Assembly: GCA_944388575.1 (NCBI GenBank) | Contig: CALXJF010000011.1 | Location: forward strand, 1-40,181 | Direction of reading: 5' to 3' | Source of the DNA: an uncultured Clostridia bacterium | GTDB taxonomy: Bacteria; Bacillota; Clostridia; TANB77; CAG-465 | Length of the DNA: 40,181 bases | Part shown: one piece after another, positions 8,329 through 16,010 of the stretch | Layout of the letters: every line of letters begins with the position of its first letter | How positions within the stretch are numbered: the first letter of the stretch is position 1 | Made by a program: the position numbers and the translations under genes | Notes under the pieces: model-generated | Databases searched by the model: none | What the model was told of the DNA's origin: nothing | Seen by the model: the letters and a program-made list of their open reading frames with translations, nothing else

Positions 8329-8939
8329 TTTTGAATACTTAAATCTTTTTTTAACTTTTTTATTGCTTGAATACGAGGATTTAATAGTGATTTTTCGTAA
8401 GAGGACATTTCAGCTAATGTTTTGTGATTTATTTCAAATATAGGATCAAAACCAAATCCATTATTTCCTCTACATTTTTTTGCCAATGTTCCTTCTAGTT
8501 TTTGAGTATATGTTTTACAGTTATTATATGTTATTACAGCTATTGAAACTTCAAATATACATATATTTGGTAATGGTGTAATACTACTAATACAGTTATA
8601 AAAGTCATTTTCAGTTACAGGTCCGTTTTGACGTTTACACCATTCTTCCATTTGACGTTTTGTATAAACTCCTAAAAATCCTGGTAACGATGGGATAAGT
8701 ATTCCACTATCATCTGCAATTATTATATCTTCTTTTTTTAGATAATCATGTAAAACTGATTTGAGTGCTTTTACCTTTATTATGGCGTTTTCAGAAAAAG
8801 TTTTACCATTTTCGTTAATGTTTATCTTAATTTTTAAAAAATTTTCTATATTAGATTGAGACAGTATAGTATACTTAGGAAAACATTTAGATAATTCTTG
8901 TAATTTCCCCTGATTATTACTTGCAATGTAGATATTCAT
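8322..8939 (-). CDS. rdgB: non-canonical purine NTP pyrophosphatase (RdgB/HAM1 family)
   Basis: A 205-residue house-cleaning enzyme that removes ITP, dITP and XTP. Family motifs: ASNNQGKLQEL at the N-terminus (usual [ST]xNxxKxxE), IIADDSGI (usual ADDSGL), and NGFGFDPIF in the C-terminal half. The sequence is somewhat divergent (for example CKRQNG where family members often have YAG or SARYAG), but length and motifs fit. A GGAG site lies 6 nt before the ATG. It is expressed from the minus strand downstream of the DUF3137 gene and may share a transcript with it. Confidence 0.88.
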   Translation of the reverse strand: MNIYIASNNQGKLQELSKCFPKYTILSQSNIENFLKIKININENGKTFSENAIIKVKALKSVLHDYLKKEDIIIADDSGILIPSLPGFLGVYTKRQMEEWCKRQNGPVTENDFYNCISSITPLPNICIFEVSIAVITYNNCKTYTQKLEGTLAKKCRGNNGFGFDPIFEINHKTLAEMSSYEKSLLNPRIQAIKKLKKDLSIQKK

Positions 8940-8985
8940 AAAGTTCTCCTTTAAATTTAAATGTTATGGTTATAAATAATTATGA

Positions 8986-9108
8986 TTATACTTCAGTTAT
9001 ATTAATTACGTTTATCAATTCATCAGTAAGTTCATTTACAAATTTTAAAATATTATAGTATGTATTTAGTGTATTTTTTGGTATAGCTCCTTCTTTAAAA
9101 ATTCCTAT
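8986..9108 (-). other. in-frame continuation of the DUF3137-type gene beyond its TAA
   Basis: After the TAA at 9111-9109 the same frame stays open for 40 codons to a second TAA at 8988-8986. The predicted segment (IGIFKEGAIPKNTLNTYYNI, then LKFVNELTDELINV) looks like the normal C-terminal end of DUF3137-type proteins, an F-x-x-G loop then an amphipathic helix. The first TAA therefore probably interrupts a longer gene. Confidence 0.65.
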
Positions 9109-9948
9109 TTAAAATATTGAACCACAGTGTAATCTAATATATAAATAATTGTTATTTATGGTAATATCAAATTTAATCCTATTATTTTTATAAAATTGTA
9201 TTAATTTTTCCATTATGTCCGAAGTTAAAAGTTGCATTCCTATAATTTTATTTTTTGATGAAACATCAAAGTATTCTTCAAATTCTTGTGAATCCATTTC
9301 TAATCTATTTGCTTTTGATATTGTTGCATTTTCTCTTATTTTTAGATTTGTCTTTATAGACTTATTCAAATTAATTTTATAAAATAGTCCACGGAATTTT
9401 ATTGAATCTGTATCTTTATTTATATGTTTAGTAAATACTTCAGCCATTTGAAATTCATATTTATCGTTTATTAGTCCACTTAGATAGTCTTCAGAAGAAT
9501 AATTGTTGTAATTATCATTGTAATCGACTTCATCATATATTTGTTGTAATATTCCATCCTTTGGAGAATATTTTAAGTTAGTATAGAAATATGAAAGTAG
9601 ATCTTTTATAACGTATTCTTTAAAAAGTTTTATGTATTTTATAGTGCTATTAGAAAATATCAAGCAATATATTATAAAAACTATAAAGTCTAATATCAAA
9701 ATTGATATAAATACAGAGATAAAAGTAATACCCAAAAAAGTTATTTGAAAAGACATTTGTTTGATTAAAAGTACTATACAAATGGCTAAAAATATTATAA
9801 TAATATCTACTATTAAACAAGTTATTGAGGTATATTTAAATATTTTAGATCTATTATTTGTATATTCTAAAAATACAGAAGATAGTTTGGATTCGCTTTT
9901 ATTTTTAATTTTTTCATATATTGTTTCAAAGTCTTCAATATTTTTCAT
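9109..9948 (-). CDS. DUF3137-type membrane protein, interrupted by an in-frame TAA
   Basis: The best start is the ATG at 9948 (MKNIEDFETIY), preceded by AAAGGTG at good spacing; an upstream ATG at 9996 has no ribosome site. The 279-residue product has two transmembrane helices (about residues 38-60 and 68-93) and a long soluble C-terminal part containing EEYFDVSSKNKIIGMQLLTS, matching the DUF3137 pattern (FDVxSxDxIxxxxLL). Function of the family is unknown. The frame continues for 40 family-like codons after the stop, so this is either a fresh nonsense mutation (GAA to TAA would do it), a natural truncation, or a read-through site. Confidence 0.75.
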   Translation of the reverse strand: MKNIEDFETIYEKIKNKSESKLSSVFLEYTNNRSKIFKYTSITCLIVDIIIIFLAICIVLLIKQMSFQITFLGITFISVFISILILDFIVFIIYCLIFSNSTIKYIKLFKEYVIKDLLSYFYTNLKYSPKDGILQQIYDEVDYNDNYNNYSSEDYLSGLINDKYEFQMAEVFTKHINKDTDSIKFRGLFYKINLNKSIKTNLKIRENATISKANRLEMDSQEFEEYFDVSSKNKIIGMQLLTSDIMEKLIQFYKNNRIKFDITINNNYLYIRLHCGSIF

Positions 9949-10269
9949 CAATTTCACCTTTATTAAATTATATAATAAAGTTTTAAATTTTTTCAATGTT
10001 TTTTAGTAAAAAAATTATTTAATTGCAATGTATAGTTACTATTCAAAGTAGTCGACTAATAAATATTCTTAAGATGTTGCTGTTATTTAATTATAAGAAG
10101 TTTTTGCTATTTTTATTAAAAATCAAAATTACACATGTTATGTTTATTTCAATATGAATAAATTACTATTTTATGTTTTAAATTTAGATAGTCTGAATAG
10201 TAACAATTAATTTATATATTATAGTGACAGATTTTAAATTTTGTTGTGAAAAATAAATATATATGATAA
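9949..10269. other. gene-free stretch
   Basis: AT-rich DNA with no supported gene, RNA or strong repeat. The ATG-containing plus-strand frame ending near 10006 is antisense to the DUF3137 gene and has no coding character. Confidence 0.6.
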
Positions 10270-10858
10270 AATAATAAGAAATACATTAAGGAAAAATATA
10301 TAGAAAAACAAGAACTAAAAGATAAAATAAAAGTATTTTGTAAGAATAAACATTTTAAAAATTCTTTTTATGCAAGAATGTATAGCTGAATTTATAGAAG
10401 GACATATGGAATTATATGGAGATGTTATTACAATAGAAGATTTATTTAAAAGATTAGAGGATAATTTAGAAAAAATAACATTTGCTGGTCAAGAAAAAGC
10501 ACAAAATGGAGAGCTTGGAAAATACATAGGTAGAATTACAGACAATACTGATACAAATGAAATTTTTATTTATTTTGATGAAGCTGATTTAGAATTGTCT
10601 GAAACAGACAAAAAAATGAGGGATTTGTATACAGACTCAGATAAGCAAAAATTATTACAAAACACTTAAACGTTTTACCTCCTGTTAAAAACCAAAACGA
10701 AAAAAATTGTCTAATTTAAATAATAGAATAAAGATTTTATTAACGAATTATCAAACAATGTGGAATTTGGGAATTTACAATCTTTACAAATTAGTAATGA
10801 AAAGAGTCAAAATTTAAAAGAAATCCACAAACAAGTTAGTAAAGGAAATGAAATGTAA
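10270..10858 (+). pseudogene. decayed gene of unknown function
   Basis: Three coding-like fragments. Fragment 1 (10270-10389) encodes KDKIKVFCKNKHFKNSFYAR then stops. Fragment 2 (10370-10669) encodes EFIEGHMELYGDVITIEDLF and an acidic tail. They join smoothly by a +1 shift near 10380 (FYARMY to AEFIEGHM). Fragment 3 (10742-10858) encodes NNVEFGNLQSLQISNEKSQN and ends KEIHKQVSKGNEM, in the frame of fragment 2 but after stops. Fragment 1 lacks a good start. I do not recognise the family; helical, charged segments like these occur in accessory proteins of mobile elements. Unlike the three CGG cases elsewhere, there is no CGG at this shift. Confidence 0.5.
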
Positions 10859-10913
10859 AAAAAGTTAAATTTTTAGGAAGAAAGAGTTCCATAATAAATG
10901 GGACTGTAAAAAT

Positions 10914-10957
10914 TCTAATAAAAAATCAAGCCAATCTTTATGAAAGGCTTGATTTTA
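10914..10957 (-). terminator. terminator of the tRNA operon
   Basis: Inverted repeat AATCAAGCC (10924-10932) / GGCTTGATT (10946-10954); read on the minus strand it is followed by TTTTTTATT. It lies 12 nt downstream of the tRNA-Thr CCA end. Confidence 0.85.
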
Positions 10958-10968
10958 ACCATTTATAA

Positions 10969-11044
10969 TGGAGCTGGAAGTCAGATTTGAACTGACGACC
11001 TGCGGTTTACAAGACCGCTGCTCTACCAGCTGAGCTATTCCAGC
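10969..11044 (-). tRNA. tRNA-Thr (anticodon TGT)
   Basis: 76 nt including an encoded CCA. Acceptor GCTGGAA pairs with TTCCAGC; D-arm GCTC/GAGC; anticodon loop CTTGTAA with anticodon TGT; T-arm GTCAG-TTCAAAT-CTGAC. Last of three tRNAs in one transcript. Confidence 0.96.
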
Positions 11045-11054
11045 AAGTGCAATA

Positions 11055-11129
11055 TGGTGACCCGTAGGAGAGTCGAACTCCTCACTCCGCCGTGAAAGGG
11101 CGATGTCTTAACCGATTGACCAACGGGCC
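11055..11129 (-). tRNA. tRNA-Glu (anticodon TTC)
   Basis: 75 nt including an encoded CCA. Acceptor GGCCCGT pairs with ACGGGTC (one G-U); anticodon loop CTTTCAC with anticodon TTC; T-arm AGGAG-TTCGACT-CTCCT. Confidence 0.96.
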
Positions 11130-11134
11130 TCTTG

Positions 11135-11210
11135 TGGTGAGCCATCGCAGATTCGAACTGCGGACAACTTGATTAAAAGTCAAGTGCTCTGCCAACTGAG
11201 CTAATGGCCC
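11135..11210 (-). tRNA. tRNA-Lys (anticodon TTT)
   Basis: 76 nt including an encoded CCA. Acceptor GGGCCAT pairs with ATGGCTC (one G-U); anticodon loop CTTTTAA with anticodon TTT; T-arm CGCAG-TTCGAAT-CTGCG. First tRNA of the cluster. Confidence 0.96.
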
Positions 11211-11230
11211 ACAAAATGTATTGCTCATAT

Positions 11231-11259
11231 ATAATACACTATATTTTGTTAATTGTCAA
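11231..11259 (-). promoter_or_regulatory. promoter of the tRNA-Lys/Glu/Thr operon
   Basis: On the minus strand, a perfect TTGACA (11259-11254), 17-nt spacer and TATTAT (11236-11231), about 20 nt upstream of tRNA-Lys. A strong promoter, as expected for stable RNA. Confidence 0.85.
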
Positions 11260-11409
11260 TACATTTTGTGAAAATTTTATGAAAATTAAAAAAATAATTA
11301 ATTAATAATAAAATTGTATTGCTAGAAAAAAGTAAATTTTTTTTATTTATAAAGTTTTTTTACGATTTTGAACGAAAAATATATAATATTGATGTCGAAT
11401 GAAAACTAA

Positions 11410-11470
11410 TTTTAGCATAATTTGTTTTAACTATTTAGAATAGTTGACAGTTATAATATATATGCTAAAA
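11410..11470 (+). promoter_or_regulatory. nested inverted repeats framing the secretion-cluster promoter
   Basis: A perfect 10-bp inverted repeat TTTTAGCATA (11410-11419) / TATGCTAAAA (11461-11470) encloses a second perfect dyad AACTATT-TAG-AATAGTT (11429-11445). The -35 TTGACA (11444-11449) abuts the inner dyad, and a -10 TAAAAT (11466-11471) overlaps the outer right arm (16-nt spacer). The arrangement suggests two operators or a cruciform. The transcription unit begins with the VirD4-like gene 15 nt further on. Confidence 0.6.
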
Positions 11471-11487
11471 TTGTAGCGGGTGGTTTG

Positions 11488-13326
11488 ATGTTTTATTTCT
11501 ATATTGAATATATTTTCTTTCTTATATATTTTATTCTTAGGTTATATTGTCTGATAGATAAAAAATTTATTTTTTCTAGAAATGGAGGAAAGCTAGAAAA
11601 ATATGTTTTAAGTGATAATCTACAAAATATAACTAGCAACTTTGATTTACTAAAAAAGAATTTTTTTCTTAATTATCTAAAATTAATTAAGCCACCAAAT
11701 ATTAAGAATATTAAAAAATTTTTTATTATTAATTTATTTTCTATTATAATTATTTTGTTTAAATTTAGTCTATCTTATAATTTTTTTATTTCAAATTTTA
11801 TATTTATAAGTTTCTTTAATATTAAAATAGATATTAGTTCATTATTAGAAGATAATATCATTTATTTTAAATTAAGTTATTTTATTTTATTCTCATTTTA
11901 TATATATGATATGGTTATAATTATTTATTCTAAAAACTTTTCAAAAAGTAATAAAAATAAAGAAAAAAACAAGTGTATATTTGATTTGCCCCAAGTTTCC
12001 TTATATACTATGGATCAAGAGGTAAATATGATAAGTTGTGGATTATATCAAAATATTATGGTTACAGGAAGCATAGGAAGTGGAAAGACTAGTTGTGCTA
12101 TTTCAACTTTAATGCAAGAATTGTTACTTAGTAGTGTATATGGTCTGGTAATAGATGTAAAGGGAAATTATATAGAAATAGTAAAAGATATAGCATTAAA
12201 TCAAAATATATCAGATAAAGTTATAGAAATATCTTTAACTAGTGAATATGGATATAATCCTTTAAATGCTAACATTTCTAGTTTTGAACTTGCTAATAGA
12301 TTAAAGCAAGTATTAATGGTACTATCTAGTAAAAATGTGAGTGATTCTTATTGGTTAGATAAAGCTGAAGGTTATATAAGAGATTTTATTACAATCATTA
12401 AAGGATATAGTCATAATATTACTTTTTATGAGTTACATATGCTAGTTACTAGTAAAGAATATTTATATAATAAGTTAGAAATATTAAAGAGAAATATACT
12501 AGATAACAAATATAGTGAACATGAACTTTTTGAGATAAATAGTGCAATATTAAATATAAAAAATGAGTTCTTGAAGTTAGATGATAGAACAATAGGAATA
12601 ATAAAATCTGAAATAACTAGAATAACTAGTGTTTTTGTTAGTGATAAGAATATATTTAATAAGTTTTGTAATACTAAAAATAATGTCTGTTTTAACGAAG
12701 ATAATATTTATGTTTTATCATTAAATATAGGCAAAAATAGACAGCTTTCTAAAATTATTTCAACTTATCTAAAACTAGATTTTCAAAGTCAAATATTATC
12801 AAGAAAAGTAAATAGTAACCCAGTTTTTTTTATTTGTGATGAATATCAAGAGATTGTTAATGAACAAGATGCAGCTTTTTTTTCATTATCAAGAGAATAT
12901 AAATGTATAAATATTGTTAGTATGCAAAGCTATACTTCATTGATAAATGCTTTATCTAATGAAAATACAGCACAAGTTATTATACAAAATTTTGTTAATA
13001 AGATATGGTTTAGAAATGATGACTCATATACAATTAGTCAGATAATAAAACAATTAGGAAAAGAAGTAAAAAAATATGAAACTTTGAATTATTCTGAAAG
13101 TTCACAAGATAGTAAATATAATTTTCTTTTGAGGGGCTTTAAAAATTATAAATCTGGTTTATCAAAAAGTATATCAATATCTGATAAAATAGATTATATG
13201 ATTACAGAAGACTTTTTTTCAAAAGAACTAAAAACCTTTGAAGCTTCTATATTAATTTCTAATGGAACTGATATAAAGTTTATAAAAAAAGTAAAATTAA
13301 AAAGGTGGGATGAGTATAAAAAGTAA
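11488..13326 (+). CDS. VirD4/TraD-like type IV secretion ATPase
   Basis: A 612-residue membrane ATPase. The N-terminal quarter is hydrophobic (predicted helices near residues 3-22, 75-95, 98-112 and 130-148); the cytoplasmic part has Walker A GSIGSGKTS near residue 197, LVIDVKGNY, Walker B VFFICDEYQEI near residue 450, and MQSYTSL, all in the order seen in VirD4/TraD coupling ATPases. These motors bring DNA or protein substrates to a secretion channel. I choose ATG 11488 over TTG 11485; the ribosome site (GCGGGTGG) is weak. It overlaps the next gene by 17 nt. It is distinct from the TraG-like ATPase at 32831, so the window has two such motors. Confidence 0.78.
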   Translation: MFYFYIEYIFFLIYFILRLYCLIDKKFIFSRNGGKLEKYVLSDNLQNITSNFDLLKKNFFLNYLKLIKPPNIKNIKKFFIINLFSIIIILFKFSLSYNFFISNFIFISFFNIKIDISSLLEDNIIYFKLSYFILFSFYIYDMVIIIYSKNFSKSNKNKEKNKCIFDLPQVSLYTMDQEVNMISCGLYQNIMVTGSIGSGKTSCAISTLMQELLLSSVYGLVIDVKGNYIEIVKDIALNQNISDKVIEISLTSEYGYNPLNANISSFELANRLKQVLMVLSSKNVSDSYWLDKAEGYIRDFITIIKGYSHNITFYELHMLVTSKEYLYNKLEILKRNILDNKYSEHELFEINSAILNIKNEFLKLDDRTIGIIKSEITRITSVFVSDKNIFNKFCNTKNNVCFNEDNIYVLSLNIGKNRQLSKIISTYLKLDFQSQILSRKVNSNPVFFICDEYQEIVNEQDAAFFSLSREYKCINIVSMQSYTSLINALSNENTAQVIIQNFVNKIWFRNDDSYTISQIIKQLGKEVKKYETLNYSESSQDSKYNFLLRGFKNYKSGLSKSISISDKIDYMITEDFFSKELKTFEASILISNGTDIKFIKKVKLKRWDEYKK

Positions 13327-13639
13327 AAAAATTATTGTTATGTATATGTTAATAGTTATTGTATCAATAAGTTGTTTTAGTTGTATATATGGTGCTTCTG
13401 ATCCGACATTAGTAAATAAAATTAATTCTGCTTTTAAGAAAATACAAGGATATTTAGAAAAAATTTCACTTCCTGCAGCTGGGGTAGCAATTGCAAGTGG
13501 TGTACTTATAAGGAAGTTTAGTTTTGGAAATGAAGAGAAAATGGTTATTGGTAAAAAAATGATTGTGAATGCAATACTAGGATACGCAATTATTTTATCT
13601 ATAGATTTAATATTAAAATTTGTGGATGCATTAATATAA
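13310..13639 (+). CDS. VirB2/TrbC-like pilin or small secretion membrane protein
   Basis: A 109-residue protein with a signal-like N-terminus (about residues 8-28, ending SCIYGA), a short helix and two further hydrophobic segments (about residues 53-66 and 83-105). This is the size and topology of VirB2/TrbC pilins of Gram-positive conjugation systems. Its place between a VirD4-like ATPase and a polytopic VirB6-like gene supports that. No residue-level signature is decisive. Confidence 0.55.
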   Translation: MSIKSKKIIVMYMLIVIVSISCFSCIYGASDPTLVNKINSAFKKIQGYLEKISLPAAGVAIASGVLIRKFSFGNEEKMVIGKKMIVNAILGYAIILSIDLILKFVDALI

Positions 13640-13640
13640 T

Positions 13641-14465
13641 ATGCAAATTGATAGTATTGTAAGTTCGATTGGAATAATATCTGAAAAACTTTTTAAATCT
13701 ATAGAAGGACAAGCATATGATATATTAGATAATATTATACTAATAGGTCCTGATATTTTAAAAAATGAACCACTTAATAAAATATTTTATCCTGATAAAA
13801 TTAATTTTATTATTGTAATAGCAAATGCATTTATATTTTTTTATGCTATTTACTATTCTTTAAATAGAATAGTAAGTATGTATAATGGTGGAAATGTTGA
13901 AAGCGTGTATAATTTCATTCTAAAATTAACAATAATTTCATTGCTTGTTAATAATAGCTATTATTTATGCGAGGAGATCTTAAGTTTTAACGAGATAGTT
14001 AATCAAACTATAGATAAATCTTTAAGTGATATAATAAAAAAAGATATTAATTTTAAAAACTTAAAAGAAGAGGTTATTTCCCTTAAAGCAGCTGTAAAAA
14101 GTGAATTTATATCTTTAGAAAGTATTATAAAAAATACATTATCATTTTTTAGTATTTCTTTATTAATTACTTTTTCAATTAGATATGTAACTGTGATATT
14201 ATTAATTATTATATCTCCGTTTGCAATTATATGTTTAACTAGTAATTTAACTAGAGGAATTTTCAAGGGTTGGGGGAAGATGCTTTTTATAAATATAATA
14301 TTTCAGTTATTTATAAAGCTGTTATTAGTTATACCACTGTTATATAGCAATAAAGATAATACAATATATAAGATTATTTTACTTGGTACAATGTACATGA
14401 TATATCGATTAAATAACTTTATAAGAGATATTATGAATCAAATACAAGTTCCAAATCTTAAGTGA
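13641..14465 (+). CDS. VirB6/TrbL-like polytopic membrane protein
   Basis: A 274-residue protein with a soluble first 50 residues and about five hydrophobic helices (near 52-70, 91-107, 170-200, 213-232 and 240-252), with the RxGxxKGWGKM-like cytoplasmic loop NLTRGIFKGWGKMLF. Gram-positive conjugative VirB6/TrbL proteins have this layout and form the inner-membrane channel. It starts 1 nt after the preceding stop, so the genes are tightly coupled. Family assignment rests on topology and neighbours. Confidence 0.55.
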   Translation: MQIDSIVSSIGIISEKLFKSIEGQAYDILDNIILIGPDILKNEPLNKIFYPDKINFIIVIANAFIFFYAIYYSLNRIVSMYNGGNVESVYNFILKLTIISLLVNNSYYLCEEILSFNEIVNQTIDKSLSDIIKKDINFKNLKEEVISLKAAVKSEFISLESIIKNTLSFFSISLLITFSIRYVTVILLIIISPFAIICLTSNLTRGIFKGWGKMLFINIIFQLFIKLLLVIPLLYSNKDNTIYKIILLGTMYMIYRLNNFIRDIMNQIQVPNLK

Positions 14466-14472
14466 GGTGTAT

Positions 14473-14835
14473 ATGGAAAGAAAAATAAATGAGCAGCCTG
14501 TATATTTAAATTATAATAGAAATATAAAATTTTTAGGAATTATAGATTATAAATCTTTAGTTATTATTGTTATATATTCAATTGGTATTTTAACAATATT
14601 AAATTTTTTGCCTATTGGTATTGAGGTATTAATGTGCCTGTTTTGTTTTTTGGTAATACCGGTATTAGCAATATTTTGCGTTAATTTAAACAATGAAAGT
14701 ACAATAGATATTATTTATATTATAATAAAATATCATTTTGATAAAAAAATATTTGTAAATATCAAAGAAGCAAAAGTATTTATGCCATCGCTATTTTCAA
14801 GTGATAAAAATTATGAAAGGAAAAGAGAAACCTAA
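14473..14835 (+). CDS. PrgI/VirB3-like membrane protein
   Basis: A 120-residue protein: 20 residues of basic N-terminus with the motif INEQPVYLNYNRNIKFLGII, a hydrophobic hairpin (about residues 25-75), and a soluble tail with IIKYHFDKKIF. This is the usual form of PrgI/TcpE/VirB3-type components of Gram-positive conjugation systems. ATG 14473 is preferred over GTG 14467, which overlaps the GAGG ribosome site. In intact systems a VirB4/TraE ATPase gene normally follows; here a terminator follows directly. Confidence 0.6.
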   Translation: MERKINEQPVYLNYNRNIKFLGIIDYKSLVIIVIYSIGILTILNFLPIGIEVLMCLFCFLVIPVLAIFCVNLNNESTIDIIYIIIKYHFDKKIFVNIKEAKVFMPSLFSSDKNYERKRET

Positions 14836-14848
14836 ACTCTTTTCCTTT
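14816..14848 (+). terminator. terminator of the secretion-like cluster
   Basis: A 12-bp perfect inverted repeat AAAGGAAAAGAG / CTCTTTTCCTTT spanning the stop codon of the PrgI-like gene. The T tract is within the arm. Confidence 0.7.
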
Positions 14849-14968
14849 TGCTATATTGATTTGGGCTATTTAAAATTTAGCTATATATTTAAATATTAAA
14901 GAAATATATACTTATTATTTATATTTTCAGGATTTATTATTTAATTATTTTTTCTTAATAAGTATTTA

Positions 14969-14997
14969 TTGTCAAAATATAAAACTAATGGTATAAT
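14969..14997 (+). promoter_or_regulatory. promoter of dnaD
   Basis: TTGTCA (14969-14974), 17-nt spacer, TATAAT (14992-14997), about 28 nt before the dnaD start; TTAGGAG ribosome site follows. Confidence 0.75.
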
Positions 14998-15024
14998 ATC
15001 GATATAGTTATTAGGAGAATTTAT

Positions 15025-15987
15025 ATGAAGTTTGTACAGAAAAATAAAATGGAGTTAGGAGATACTTTAGTGCCAGATTTGTTTATATTAAATAATATGG
15101 CTAATCTTGGTGAATTAGATGTAAAATTGTATATATATATGTTATTTTTATCTAAAATGGGAAAGGAAACTGATAAAGCTGATTTGGCAAAAAAATTAAA
15201 TGTTACTGAACAAGATATTGGATTTGCTATAGAAAGATTACAAGGAGAGGATTTGATTACAAGAACTACAGCAGGCTACAATATAGTAGATTTAAAAGAT
15301 GTAGAAATAAATAAATCGTATATTCCTAAGGTTGAGCCTAGAAAAACACATGCTCAAACCGAAAAAGAAAGAAAAAGAATGGCAGCGACTTCTGCTATTA
15401 ATGAGAGTTTTTTTCAGGGGATAATGTCACTTAGTTGGTATACAGATATAGGTTCTATGTTTGAAAATTATTCATTTTCTGAAGAAGTAATGATTGCTTT
15501 ATTTCACTATTGTCAAGAAAGAAAAGCGCTAAATAAAAAGTATGTTCATGCAGTAGCTGAAACTTGGTATAAGGGTGGTGTTAAATCTTTTGAAGATTTA
15601 GAAGACTTTTTAGAAAATTATGATAATATTCAAAAGATTAAACAAAAAATTGCTAAAAGTTTAAGACTTAATCGTAACTTTACTAAATATGAAGAACAGT
15701 ATATTGATACATGGATAAAAGACTTTAATTATGATTTTGATGTAATAGAAGAAGCTTTAAAGAGGACAGTTACAAAACCTAATCCAACTTTAAATTATGT
15801 TAATGGGATTTTAAGTAATTGGCATAAAAAAGGTTATAAAACTGTTAAGGATATAGAAGAAGGAGAAAATAAAACTAAAACGAGTGGTAAGTCTTTTGCT
15901 AAATCTTCATCTGTTAGCAAAACTAAATATCAAAATTATGAACAACGAGAATATTTAGATTTAGAATCTTTCTATGATAATATGTAA
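15025..15987 (+). CDS. dnaD: DnaD-family primosome protein
   Basis: A 320-residue replication-initiation protein. The N-terminal winged helix (about residues 25-100, MELGDTLVPDLFILNN then DKADLAKKLNVTEQDI) is followed by two DnaB_2/DnaD C-terminal-type helical domains (about 140-190 and 205-265, the second ending NPTLNYVNGILSNWHKKG, close to the YxxxIxxxW signature that binds ssDNA). DnaD/DnaB proteins remodel DNA and help load the helicase in Bacillota. It heads a gene set that includes the helicase loader DnaC, with one unknown gene between. The tail is low-complexity and basic. Confidence 0.9.
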   Translation: MKFVQKNKMELGDTLVPDLFILNNMANLGELDVKLYIYMLFLSKMGKETDKADLAKKLNVTEQDIGFAIERLQGEDLITRTTAGYNIVDLKDVEINKSYIPKVEPRKTHAQTEKERKRMAATSAINESFFQGIMSLSWYTDIGSMFENYSFSEEVMIALFHYCQERKALNKKYVHAVAETWYKGGVKSFEDLEDFLENYDNIQKIKQKIAKSLRLNRNFTKYEEQYIDTWIKDFNYDFDVIEEALKRTVTKPNPTLNYVNGILSNWHKKGYKTVKDIEEGENKTKTSGKSFAKSSSVSKTKYQNYEQREYLDLESFYDNM

Positions 15988-16010
15988 GAAAAAATTAGAG
16001 GTGTATATGA

